Origin: Bimuria novae-zelandiae CBS 107.79 | Taxonomy: Eukaryota; Ascomycota; Dothideomycetes; Pleosporales; Didymosphaeriaceae | Assembly (NCBI GenBank): GCA_010015655.1 | Contig: ML976720.1 | Coordinates: 238,111 to 302,110 of the forward strand | Direction: 5' to 3' | Length of the DNA stretch: 64,000 bases | Shown: in pieces, positions 20,252 through 30,808 of the stretch | How positions within the stretch are numbered: the stretch's first letter is position 1 | Layout of the letters: the number at the start of each line of letters is the position of its first letter | Notes under the pieces: generated by a model | Seen by the model: the letters and a program-made list of their open reading frames with translations, nothing else | Told to the model about the DNA's origin: nothing | The model's database searches: none | Translations under genes and position numbers: made by a program

Positions 20252-22812
20252 CTCGGCCCCTAGCGGTCGATATCGATTTTTCTCCGAAAAAGGCCGTGCG
20301 GAGCACGGCCCTACAAGCTCAATGGGCCACACATACTCAATGGGCCAAATGTGACGAAATGCGATTTGTATAGTAATTTGTATGTAAAATACATCGTCCC
20401 GTATGTAAATTGTCGCTTAGAAGCCCCAATCAGCTTCTGCTGCATTTAGTGCTTCAAATGGACTTGAGTAGCCTTTATCGTCGTCGCTGCTGACGACCTG
20501 GGTCTCTTGTATGGTGAATTGACTATCTGGGACTTGAACAATTGCCTCCTGCTTGACCTCAGAGCGTCCTTTTTGGTGTATCAATATTGTATATGGATCC
20601 ATGGAGCAGCGGGCCATCAGGCCAAGCTCAGCAGCGCCATACGGGCCGTCAGCGATCGATCGATCTGCCCGAAACTTGCCTCTGCTTTCCAACCTTTGTA
20701 TAGAGTTCTCATACAATCTTCGGAAGATCTCCGCGCGCGATGGGTCCTCGACTCTGTACTCCCAGGCCTCGCGCTCATACTTGATCGTAGGGCCAGTGTA
20801 GGTCCACTTATTGTTATTCTGTGTAATTGTAAGACCCTCAGCATAACGCTTGCTTGCTTTCTTACCCCAGTTGCGTATATTTGGACGTATCCTTTTCCAG
20901 GTGTTGATACGCTTGCTGAGCGCCCGGAGGTGACGAGCGGCCACTGCTGCTTCTTGTTTGGCGGCCTCGTTGATCACCCGCTGAGCAGCCATTTTACGGC
21001 AATCTTCTGCGTAAACAGCACCTCCGCCGACGTCGACAGTACGGTTTTTACGCCTACGACGCTCACTACGAGCGTGCTCGGCAGCCTGGGTACGGTGTAA
21101 GGCCTGCTCAAGGCCTGCTGCGTTGCGGGCCATTGCAGAGCTGCCTTTAAGTGTTGAAATCACGTCCTCCGCTACCTCGCGCGGCAGCAACTCCCTGAGT
21201 GTAAAGGCAACAGCTTTCTCTTGTAAATTTAGTGTACGGACCGTCTTCGGTGTACTCCAACTAATATCTCCAGGCGCTATACGGGGCCGAGGCGTTTGAA
21301 AAGGTGTAGAGAGCTCCTTGAACTGAGGCGTACCAATCGCGTTGAGTAGTTAATTAAGGAAGCGGCCGCGTGTGGAGGGCGTCAGGTTATTAAGCAAAGG
21401 CAACTCACCCTCCTCGTCGGAGGACGTGATAGTAGGAGTAACAGGCCGCTCCACGTTATCGCCCTCCCTGGTAGCGTTTTCATCAGTATCAATAGCCTCT
21501 TGGGCCCTTAAAGGCCCTAGTACCTGCTCGGGGCAGAATGGAGATAGGCCTGTACGCCTCCACCCGCTGCGTATTGTTCGAGCAGTGAACGTTTGCTGGC
21601 GGATTTGTGAGAGGATTGCTAAGAAATCTACCCGTCGTATTTCCGTTGAGCCTGTACGTGAGGCCCAATCAAGCGTCCTGCTGTGATACCACTTCAGAGG
21701 CTGGAGGAGATGAGTAGTGTGCGGAGGGAGAGTAAACAGCTGTATTTTGTGACTCTCACAAAAAGCAGCAAACTCGTACGTCAGGTGAGATCCATGGCCG
21801 TCGATCAGTAGGAGCCTCCACTGCCCATGTATATTGCTTAAGGTCATCTTTTCAAAGTGCTGTATCCAATCCATGGCTGTATGATCGTTGCTGTAGCCTG
21901 TATCTGTAACGTTTATAAGGTAATTGCTAGGCAGATCTACGGCCCAGTGCTCGAGTATCGACTTTGCCTTGATGATAAGCATAGGAGCAATAGAACGGCC
22001 ATCCGCAGCGCAACACTCCACAAGAGAAATAAGCTCCCTGTTTGTTGCAGTGGGTATTAATATATCTTGCCCGCGTTTTGTGTATACGTAGGACGACTTT
22101 GCAACACCGATACGCACGCCTGTTTCATCCATATTGTACATGTTTGCGTCGGTGATGGCCCTGCGTTGTTTGTACTCAGCCAGCTTATTAAACCAGGCTT
22201 GAAGGCCTTCCGGCGATTGGGCAAGCTTCCGTGCAAGGTCAATTGGCTTTGCCTTTGCCTTGTAGTATTTTGTATGAGAATCCAGCCATCTTGATGCCCA
22301 GTGGACGCCTACACGCGGCGGTGGGTCATCTCCTTCGTGCACTGCGGCCAACAGAGCGTCTGCTTGCCCACGCACCAAATCCTTTGTTATGCCAAATCCA
22401 ATATCGTCTATTGTATCGCAAAAACGTTCGAGAGCAAGCTCTTGTTCACCAGAGAGCTTTTTATTAGTAGGCGGCCTTGTTGACCTATTATTTTGGCCAT
22501 TAAACGCGCGTTATAGGCGTTTGCGCAGATAATTAATATTACGATCGCGACAGTATGCGCGTATGTTCGGCCGCGTCAAAGTCTTTAACACCACAACGTG
22601 TTTTTCGATAATTTCACATTCGGATCGGTAAGTGGACATGCTCTTCGTGATCTTTGGCATTTTATTTGATGTAAATAGGGCGTGTTTTGATGTGGTGGTG
22701 GGTATCAAAGTGCAGCTGGCCCATTGAGCATGTGTGGCCCATTGAGCTTGTAGGGCCGTGCTCCGCACGGCCTTTTTCGGAGAAAAATCGATATCGACCG
22801 CTAGGGGCCGAG
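20252..22812 (-). mobile_element. pogo-type DNA transposon (2.56 kb)
   Basis: TIRs of about 85-90 bp begin CTCGGCCCCTAGCGGTCGAT and are almost identical at both ends. A TA duplication lies at 20250-20251 and 22813-22814. Each arm holds an internal hairpin (GGCCGTGCGGAGCACGGCC) and two direct copies of CTCAATGGGCCA. The element carries one long minus-strand transposase gene with only a few defects. Composition is normal, so it is a young copy. Confidence 0.93.
20417..22660 (-). pseudogene. pogo/CENP-B-like DDE_1 transposase, defective
   Basis: One frame of about 747 codons runs from ATG 22660-22658 to the stop at 20417. Two in-frame TAA codons interrupt it, near 22511 and near 21350; both look like CAA to TAA. 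The N-terminus resembles a DNA-binding HTH region. The catalytic core shows MDETGVRIG (first Asp) and LLIDGHGSH (second Asp). At the third position, THLLQPL is followed directly by KWYHSRTLDW, where the family has LLQPLDVxxF, so the third catalytic Asp and neighbouring residues are missing. The C-terminal 257 codons are Lys/Arg-rich with Ala-rich coiled-coil character. With two stops and a missing Asp, this copy should be inactive, although its termini could still be mobilised in trans. Confidence 0.85.
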
Positions 22813-22814
22813 TA

Positions 22815-24950
22815 CGTGGGATTGTTGATCTGGTTGCGCGTTTGGAAAGGGCGAGGTAGGAGATCGACAGGAGATCGGTTGGTCCACGGATTGCTGCTTC
22901 GCGGGTGGGGAACGTGTTTGCTGTAACATGTTCAGGCTGGATGTGGGGGACTCAGTGACGTTGTCAGGCGTCAGATCGAAGCAGATGCCTCGTGTCGGAT
23001 GGCTACTACGCTCGTCCATCTGTTCCAGCAGCTTTAGATACCTCCACTCGTATAGCGGAAACTATGCATTTGGACGCATGAGCCGCACATGATGAGAAAG
23101 GAGGGGATGTCGCGGTGAGCAGAGCGCTGAGCGGACAGTACGCAGTGGAAAAGATTGCAGGATTGAACTGAGGTTGTACTATCTAGGAGCTACAGAAGGT
23201 ATAGGTACGCAAGCGTAAACAACGCTAGTCCTAGACAGGTATACCACTCTCAGAAAGGTGAGTAGCAACCAAGCGAGGGTAGGAGTACCCATCTCATAGG
23301 GTAAGAGCCATAAACCGTGACAGGGGAACTCTCAAGTAACCATTATTTATCTGCATTGTGCACTTGCAGAGAGAGATACCCTCTATACTGCAGGTCCAGG
23401 ATTTTTGAAGCTAGGTTCTTCTACTGTTTTACACTAGCTTTGAGAAGGTCGCGAGAATGCAAAAGATATAAAGCACAATACCATGCTATTTTGAACATTG
23501 GTAGAGGTAACTTGTAGTCTACTACGCCTCTGATCACTACGACATTATACACCTACCTAGTAGCTTTTTAAAGGTCCTGGTTACACTGTCTCGTAATATT
23601 TTAAAAGCTGGGTTCCATATCACTCTTTTTGTGCAGTCTGCAAGATTGCGTATTAGAGGGTGGTGAAATTTTCATGTGAGGGAACTAGTCGCTGAATTGT
23701 CATGCTTAGGTGTTGTCAAAGATAGTTGATTGAGGGTATGGCTCAGGTATGGCTGGGAATGACGACGGCACTTTCCGTGGCTCAGTGAGTCAGATCCTGT
23801 TCACGGGATACGTTTACAAAACCTGGAGGTCTCTAATATCCTTTAGTAGACCTTCAGATAAAGTACAAGTTGGTTGTTAGGTGGCTGAGAGTTTGACATA
23901 GCCTGGCTAGCAAGTGATAACCTTGTGACACATTCCTTAGGTGATATCAGATGGGAAGATGATTGGATGGCGCAAGACTATACAAATAATTTATGCACCA
24001 GACAGTAAAATACGGCGCAGATAAGGATCTATGCTCGTCCAGAGCGTGAAGAACCGTGGTGCGAAGTCGGACATGTTGAGTCATATACCATAGGTAATTT
24101 CAACATAGAGAATACTGGCTTACAGTGTGTTGTAATACCTTTAATACTCTTGTATGCTAGAGGGCTGCGGAGAATTATTTCCCTCTACCGTTATTCAATT
24201 TGGAAGTTTTAGTAGTATTTCCGTAGTTGCTTTCCTTAGGTGGTAGGATTGCCCGGTCGTATCATGTTTTATGATTTTGGAACATACTAGGTGTCTTAGC
24301 TTATGCGATATTAAATGCAAGATGAATAAATCGGGATTTATTGTGTTATTAAGGAGGATGAAAGACACCCTGTGTCTTGAAAGAATGCCGCACTCTCACT
24401 AACATGGTGGGGATCTACTATAAAAGACTGATCCTAAAATATACTCCATTACTCTATTTCCCTTCGAAAATTGTTTAATAATGGCTGTAACTCCATGAAC
24501 CCTTGGCAGGCGATGAATGTAGCACATGGTCGAATTATCGTGCAATGGCTATTAGGTATTCAATGTATTGGGGGAAGAGGGCAATAGCACATGGAAGGAA
24601 TTAAGGAATACACTGATTGCATTTGTGTGTGAGTGATAGCTAAGATATAGACTGCTAAGCCATCTAGGCAGCAGTAAGGAGTGTAGGCAGCCGTTCTGCT
24701 AGTGCGGACTAGTATAGGCAGTAGCAGACTAGTGCAGGCTACCATCGATCATAGGAAATAGATCACGCTACAAACCGTGACACAATGACTGTTCCGCCTC
24801 CATGTTGAGCCTTCACTGTTCAAATGTCTCACTGTCTGCTTAGCTTTCACCGTTTCACGGTCTGTTCAGTTTTCACAATGGCACCGTCGCATCAATCGGC
24901 ACGAGTCGGTCGATGCATAGCGCATGCACAATGTGATTACTGGTGTTCTA
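22815..24950. other. Unique-looking intergenic DNA
   Basis: Moderate AT content, frequent stops on both strands, and only frames of 60-80 codons. No domain, TIR or LTR boundary was recognised. The phrase AAACCGTGACA occurs twice, at about 23312 and 24770, roughly 1.46 kb apart. They could be ends of a decayed element, but the surrounding bases do not match well enough to claim it. Confidence 0.35.
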
Positions 24951-24957
24951 CCACACC

Positions 24958-24966
24958 TATATAAAT
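24958..24966 (+). promoter_or_regulatory. TATA box
   Basis: TATATAAAT lies 94 bases before the ATG at 25052, a usual spacing for a fungal core promoter with a short leader. The leader is C/A-rich with several CAA and CATC runs before the start, typical of fungal 5' UTRs. Upstream at 24800-24880, TTTCACCGTTTCAC-like phrases recur. Confidence 0.5.
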
Positions 24967-25051
24967 CTCTCAATCACAGATGCTTTGCGAGTTCAGGTAT
25001 TGACCGGAAATCAACGCAAAACGACTTCATCTCCGTCTTCCATCCGAAGCA

Positions 25052-25613
25052 ATGTTGAGTCAACGCCTGGACCTAGGAGATTTGGTTTCAAATCGAAATT
25101 CCATTCGAGCCGGAATTAATGAGCTCGCGCGTATTAGGGGAGGTGATTATATCGACCTGAAAGCGACCCGTCACGATGGTGGAAACCCCAAGCAAAGAGT
25201 GATAGCTGATTATCAAGCAAAAGCCTGCAGAGATCTCTGTTAAACACAATGAGATCCTTTTCGTTACCCAAAAGGGTTTCGGCAGTCAATGGCTAGCAAG
25301 CAGGCTCGAAGGTTCGGCATCAAGATGGGTACCCTCTGCCTATTTAGAAGACGTAGGCGGAGCTAGCAAAGAATCTGATAACGAACAGAAGGCGCAGATT
25401 GAGTTGGAGAATGCCTTGAACTACTTGATCGAACGCATTGAAGTATGCTCGCTGCACGGAAACACGGACTTCACAAACGAGCTCATCGATAATGAGATCC
25501 ATCCAATTGTGGCGCGGGACCGATGGACGGTGACGAGTGATGAGACGTGTGCAAGGGCGAGATTTACCATTGCGTCGTATATTCAATGCGCAAGCGTCCC
25601 TTTGAGCCGATGA
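25052..25613 (+). pseudogene. Small SH3-domain protein gene with one frame shift
   Basis: The frame opens at ATG 25052 and reads 63 codons, ending RVIADYQAKAC before an early stop at 25243. From about 25235 the next frame continues EISVKHNEILFV, then WLASRL, then WVPSAYLEDVG, and stays open to 25613. Together they form a textbook SH3 domain (ALYDY-like start, a Trp, and a WVPSxYLE end). It is followed by about 75 residues without a known domain (KAQIELENALNYLIERIEV...). A single-base shift near 25230-25238 is needed to join them. No GT-AG intron explains it, so this is either a broken gene or a sequence error. Total length is about 186 residues. A TATA box sits upstream, and the stop lies 37 bases from the stop of the convergent P450 gene. 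SH3 domains bind proline-rich partners, often at cortical actin or membranes. The partner is unknown. Confidence 0.6.
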
Positions 25614-25650
25614 GTGCTAAACAATACCATTGAGGGACCAATTAAACTAA

Positions 25651-27363
25651 CTACTCCATTAGATCTCCTATTAAATCCTCACGGGGCGTAAACATAAGGT
25701 ACGGACCATCGTGGCTCGATACAAACTTGTCGTAAGTCTGGAACTCATCCACCCGATGACGTCCTGTCTTATCCCCTGGTGTACCACCACCAATCATAGC
25801 AAGTCTTTCGTCATCTGGTGCGCTAAAGTCGAAGTACCACATCGTCAATGCTAACGTGAGGCTGGCTTCCATATAGGCCATAGCTTTTCCAATGCAGGAC
25901 CTCGGGCCAACACTGAAAGGAGAAAAGACTTCGCGTAGCTTTTTACGCGCTGCGATTGCGTCGCTGGTGTGTTCTTCGTCCAGCCATCTCTCGGGCTTGA
26001 AGATGAATGGTTCAGGGAAATATTCCTCATTGTGGTGGATGGTCCACGCGTTGACACCTACCCATGTCCTGGCGGGTATCAGGTGTCCGTCAACGACTAA
26101 ATGCTCTTCGTGACCTTGATCGCCCACGGGGAGCTCGCGCCACAAAGTACCTGGTGTAGGTGGACAGATCCGTAGGGCTTCGTCGATAACAGCCCGTAGA
26201 TATACGCAGCTCGAGAGACGCGGGCCAGACTGGATTTCTACTCCAGACGAAAAGGTACTGCGAATTTCGGAGATGGCCTTTCGATAACATTCCGGGTTGC
26301 GTGAAAGGTAAAAGAACACAGCGGCGATTGTTGTCGCGGTCGTGTCACCGCCTGGTCACGTTAACAAAGTGCTCAAACAGTGTGTCAAGCATAGACCTAC
26401 CCGCAGGGAAGAAGAATGTGGCTTCAGATACCAAATCACCCAAGCGCATCCTTGTCCCCGTTTAAGAATCTTTCGCGTCCATCACGTACGAGAACAAGTC
26501 TTCCTTGGCGGACTTCCCTTCTGCTAGGCGATCTTTGACCATTTTTTTAAGAAGGTAAAAGTACTTCAACCTGAGACCGTACATGCTCGGGAACAGGAGT
26601 TCCACTCCGAACCACCGCACCCCAAGCCACTGCATACGCACATTCTTGATGTAGCTCGCACCTATTAGCCCAGGGATGACGAAGTCGTTCTTGTTACTGG
26701 TTTGCAAGTCTAGGCGGTACCCGAATGCAAATCGCCTGATGATGTCGACGCCCAAACGCTTGCATAGATCGGACATGTCGACGGGCTCGTCATTGTGTGA
26801 GGAGCGCAGAAGATTCTTAAGAAACATGGCGATGTGCTCGCGCATTAGAGGTTCGAATTGGGGCATCTTCTGTTCTGAAAGAGCTTTGCTGATCATCCGG
26901 CGCTTAATCTTGTGCAGTCTCTTATCGAGACAGTTGAAGAGGTTGTATAAGTCCGATCTGATCTGCGTCGCGAGGTATGAGTTAACTTTGTTGGTGCGTT
27001 CGCTTTGGTAGATGTCTATCCCGAAACTTGTTATTAATACGACGTTCCATTCACAACTGGATACCATAGGTAGGTACGAACCCTGTAGCGCCTTGTGTGA
27101 GTTAAATAGCAACGTTTTGGGTCCATGCCGTATCACAGGGCCTATGGAGGTGTCATTCAAAATCTTTCCGAAAGTTGTAGTAGATGGGGAAGCATACCGT
27201 ACTTCTGATGATCCCGGAACGTCGCTAAATGCAGACGTTTCTGCAAAGCATAGAATGCGGTATACCAATCGGTAACCAAAGCCAGCTTTGGTCCCGGATA
27301 CTTGCTTAGCGGGTGCAACGTGAATCGGTAGCTATAGAGGGCAATAAACTGAAGATGGTTAAT
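25651..27363 (-). pseudogene. Cytochrome P450 monooxygenase with internal stop and missing 5' end
   Basis: Exons 27363-27198, 27141-26401 and 26351-25651 are joined by introns of 56 nt (GTATGC...CATAG) and 49 nt (GTAGGT...CCAG). The first exon reads TLHPLSKYPGPKLA, the proline-rich hinge after the membrane anchor. The anchor itself is not found, because the frame closes at a TAG just upstream of 27363; an additional 5' exon or a truncation must explain this. The I-helix oxygen-binding segment is AGGDTTATT, assembled across the second intron. The ExxR motif is in YLRAVIDEALRICPP, PERW is in FKPERWL, and the heme ligand loop is FSVGPRSCIGKAM. A TAA at 26464-26462 interrupts the second exon between MDAKDS and TGTRMRLGDL. 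Everything else is conserved, so loss was recent or the base is an error. Length fits fungal class II microsomal P450s. The substrate cannot be told, and there is no obvious biosynthetic cluster around it. Confidence 0.8.
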
Positions 27364-28382
27364 CTACTGGTTTAATATTACGTGATGCAAAACCAGCGCT
27401 TTCAACGTACAGTACTACGCCACGTACAGTACGACCCGTAGGGTGAATTGAGCCGTAGGGACGTACGGGCACCTTGACCCGTACAGTGTACCGTCCGTAG
27501 CAATTTTCGAAACCATACTTACGGGTGTACAGTACTACGTTAGATAGATTTCAGGTAGTAATTAGCGTGCTATTAGTAGACCTTACTTATACCTCTAACG
27601 TCCCCCACTGTTGGTAGAAAAACACTGTTTGTCGAGAAATAAGCGAGGTACCTATCTTTAAGTAGTTTAATCTCTATCCACACGTCTTAATACTATGCTA
27701 GTACTTTTGATTTTCGTGCTCTAGCTATTTCTACACACTTTAAAGTGGTTTTGTCTAAAAATTATGTACACTTCACAGCATTCTTGCTTATCTTGCGAAA
27801 GCCTTGTTTCATGCCAAAAACAAGAAACCCTCGTTATGAAACTCATCATTAACCTACCCAGCTCGGAATATATAAGTAAAAGGGCTTGAGTGTCAGAATA
27901 CTATTGCAATAGCAGGAAGCCATTAGGAGTCCTATAGCTTCTAATGCACCCAGATTCGTGCAAGACCGCCACCCCTGGTTGGTACATTTAGGCGAAGCGA
28001 CTTCCGAATTTGGCTAGTATAAAGTCTGAATAAGCTAAACGCAACAGGACATGTAATTTACATACGTCAGCAGATTAACGAAAGAAAGGCTGCTGGAAAG
28101 GTGCTTTACTAGATAGGTAATAGCGCTTTGTAGGAGGGTTACAAAAAGCTTGAAGAGTGGCGAAATTTCAAGCTGCGCCACATGTACCCTACCTATCTGT
28201 TCTTTACACATTTTGAAACATTTGGCGAATATTGATCATGTGCTTTTGTGTAGAAGTTAGTAGAACATCCTTGAACTTTTAATGTGGCAACCTCGTAAGC
28301 TATATATGCGTCCTGATCCCCGGCCCTTTGTAAAACAGCGGGAACAATAAATACATAACATCTAAAATTGTGTTATTAATGC
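27364..28382. other. Region upstream of the P450 with GTAC-rich repeats
   Basis: Between about 27405 and 27540 the phrase GTACAGTACTACG appears at both ends (27407 and about 27529), with further CGTACAGTAC, CCGTAGGG and GTACGGG copies between them. It resembles a small insertion or decayed promoter repeat of about 135 bp. The rest to 28382 shows no gene and no recognised repeat. Confidence 0.4.
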
Positions 28383-28592
28383 TGTCCGATTACATGTTCC
28401 CTTGCATTCCGCAAGGTGGCTGGCGCACCTGTACCCTTGTATGAGATACATTCCTCCCTTGCATGAGATACATTCCACAACAAAGCAAGGGGATATCTTT
28501 ATGGTTATATAGATGCTACCCCCTACAGCAGGTGAAACAGGAGCGATCAATCAATCATCAAATTATCTAATAAACTACCCTTCAATCTGACA
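28383..28592 (+). repeat. Solo LTR of the Copia family E
   Basis: This 210-bp LTR starts TGTCCGATTACATG and ends TCTGACA. It is flanked by a perfect 5-bp duplication AATGC (28378-28382 and 28593-28597). The ends and internal GCAAGG.GG.TGGCGCACCTGTACCCTTG-type segments match the LTRs of the Copia element at 52525-57860 in the opposite orientation. It landed in the ankyrin part of the adjoining NLR gene. Confidence 0.9.
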
Positions 28593-30808
28593 AATGCGCG
28601 CCTGCCTTAAGCAGCAGCTTCACCATCTGCATGTGGCCTCCGAACGAAGCCGCGGCAAGTGCGTTACCGTAAAATCCACCCTGCGCGTTGACGTCTGCGC
28701 CCTTGTTGAGCAGCAGCTTCACAATCGCCTCGTGACCTCCTTTTGAAGCCGCCTGGAGTGCGTTGCCGCACCATCCACCCTGCGCGTTGACGTCGGCGCC
28801 CTTGTCGAGCAGCAGCTTCACAATCGCCTTGTGGCCTCTTTCTGAAGCGGCGTAGAGTGCGTTGCGGTACTGTCCACCCTGCGCGTTGACGACGGCGCCC
28901 TTGTCGAGCAGCAGCTTCACCACACCTCTCAGGTCTAGGAACGCTGCGTAGTAAAGCGGATCGTGTATCTCCTCTAGTCTCTTTTGAAAGTCTGGGTCCT
29001 CCCTAGGTCTCTCAGGATCCCACAACCGAATCCAGTTGACGTACGAAGAGCTGTTCTTGGAGCATAGGCGAATTACTAGTTGGCCTATCTCTTCTGTTTG
29101 TTCACCTGTCTTTTGAGCGTGGCTAACCTAGTACTCCGCCGAGTAACGTGCGAGCCTGAATACCTGGAGGAAGCCTAGGTGTAGCTCTGATTGCTGGAAC
29201 TGGAGAAGGTAGCTAAGGCAGCTTCTTATCATAGCATCATGGCAGACATCATCTTGCATACCGTACTTCGCTGCTTTTCCTGTCCGGATTCTGTCTGAAA
29301 CAAGGTACTCTTTAACTGAGTAATGCGCTAACGTAACGATTTCTTTTGATACATCCTTAAGCTTAGAGTCGCTGTCCTGCTCATAGTCGCTGTCCTGCTC
29401 ATGTTCGTTGTTATCCGTAATAGTAACAAGACTAGAGCAGATATGCAATGCGTCTAATGGATCCTCAAGAACTTCATCACGGTCAAATGCAGGGTCTCGC
29501 TTGGCGTCGATGGCGACAACTTCAGCGATCTCGTTGACTGAGAGTGGCCGTGCGGAGAATGTTAACCACCGTAAGATGCGAATAGCATACTCTGAATTAG
29601 CATCGCTTATTGCGGAAAGGATGCGTTCGTATGTCTGGTCTAGCGTCGGTGGCAGTGTAGCAAGAGCCTGGCGGAGTGTTACGCGATTGCGGCACTTTGC
29701 TAAACTATCTAGCTAGCATGCAGCCCATCGAAACCCATTATATGCATTAATCTAGATTATATTAAACTAGAAATAAAAGCATACATTCCATTAGCCCCGT
29801 CTTTTAGTACAGTCTTAATCTCTTGTCTAACATCATCTTTTCTCCATTTCTGAAGGGTTTTGTCCGTGGCTAGCCTCTGTTGGACATATAGTTGTATGTC
29901 TTTGTCTACGAGCGCGCTTTGGAGACAGATTCTACTCTGGTTGTCTACTAACTCTTCTAGGGTGCTCTCGACGTCTCGCTCCCTTCGGCTCGTTACTAGG
30001 AGGTGCAAGTTCTGAAGTCGCCATCCTGCTATTGTTTCAAGCGTCTCCATTAGCTCTGCGCGTTGAGCGCATTCGTCTAGCGCATCAAGCACGACGTATG
30101 CCTGCGGGAGCTCTTGTATTATCAACCGCAACACCTCTTGAAGTGCATCTGCTGATGGCTGTCGCTGCCCACTTTCGCACGAAGTGAACAGTTCGTCGAG
30201 ACTTGCCGGAATTTGATCAGATTGCTGTGAGAGTTGCCAAATTAGAGAACGCAGCATGTTCCCTTGATCCTGTTTTTCTACGTCGTTAAAGTCGAAGAAG
30301 AAATACACAGCTACCCTCCCAGGACCCTCTCGACAGTATTGGAGCACATCTTGGAGAACAGCAGAGCACAGGATCGTCTTGCCGCACCCCGGGATTCCAT
30401 ACAACCAAAGGGGCGACGCAGCCTCTGCCTTCCATCGAGTGTATTCCCTGCCCTTAAGGAACCAAACCCCCGTGTCGGCCTGGCGGAGTTTGAGAGCTTT
30501 CTGGTAGTTCGTGGACGGGCCTGGCGCAGACAGCCACCGGCAGATCTTGGGCAGTTTCTCATCTGTAAAAGAGTTAGCGAACGATATGTGATCCCCTTAA
30601 CGGACAGTTGTCTATAGGAGGGTGGGATGTTGAGGGTGCAGTAGCGCAAGAGCGTTTGGCACTGTTAGCGTCGGCTCGGGCCTTGCGGACAACCTAGATC
30701 CTCCCAGGACCTACCGGGCGGAAACCGAACCTCGGCGTGGACAGAGCCGTGGATGACCCCGGCCTGAAAGCCAGCGTTGTTATTGCCGAAAGACGTCGTA
30801 GGCGCCAT
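28593..30808 (-). pseudogene. NACHT-ankyrin NLR (sigma-type N-terminus), decayed and 3'-truncated
   Basis: Exon 1 (30808-30715) starts in a strong ACCATGG context and encodes SFGNNNAGFQAGVIHG, close to the sigma amyloid-signalling motif found at the N-terminus of fungal NACHT proteins. A 152-nt intron (30714-30563; donor GTAGGT, acceptor TTTTACAG, branch GCTAAC) leads into exon 2. Exon 2 has the linker LSAPGPSTNYQKAL and the NACHT ATPase, with Walker A GIPGCGKTIL and Walker B YVVLDALDEC. Next comes the conserved RWAAC.LDSLAKCRNRV segment, a winged-helix-like region, and an acidic insert. The gene ends in ankyrin repeats near 28600-28920, with units of about 33 residues carrying LLLDKGADVNAQGG. 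Defects: the second intron (29784-29735) ends in GG instead of AG; TAG at 29715-29713 replaces a Gln; TAG at 29130-29128 replaces what is usually Trp. The last residues LSD and the stop come from the solo LTR at 28383-28592. Such proteins control incompatibility or immunity-like cell death. This copy is inactive. Confidence 0.82.

Noticed and set aside
23312..24780. Candidate LTR pair suggested by two AAACCGTGACA copies
   Set aside because: Similarity does not extend beyond about 11 bases, and no target duplication or coding motif lies between them.
30311..30649. 112-codon minus frame over the NLR linker
   Set aside because: It is a shadow of the NACHT linker and Walker region in another frame. 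The real frame gives known NLR motifs.
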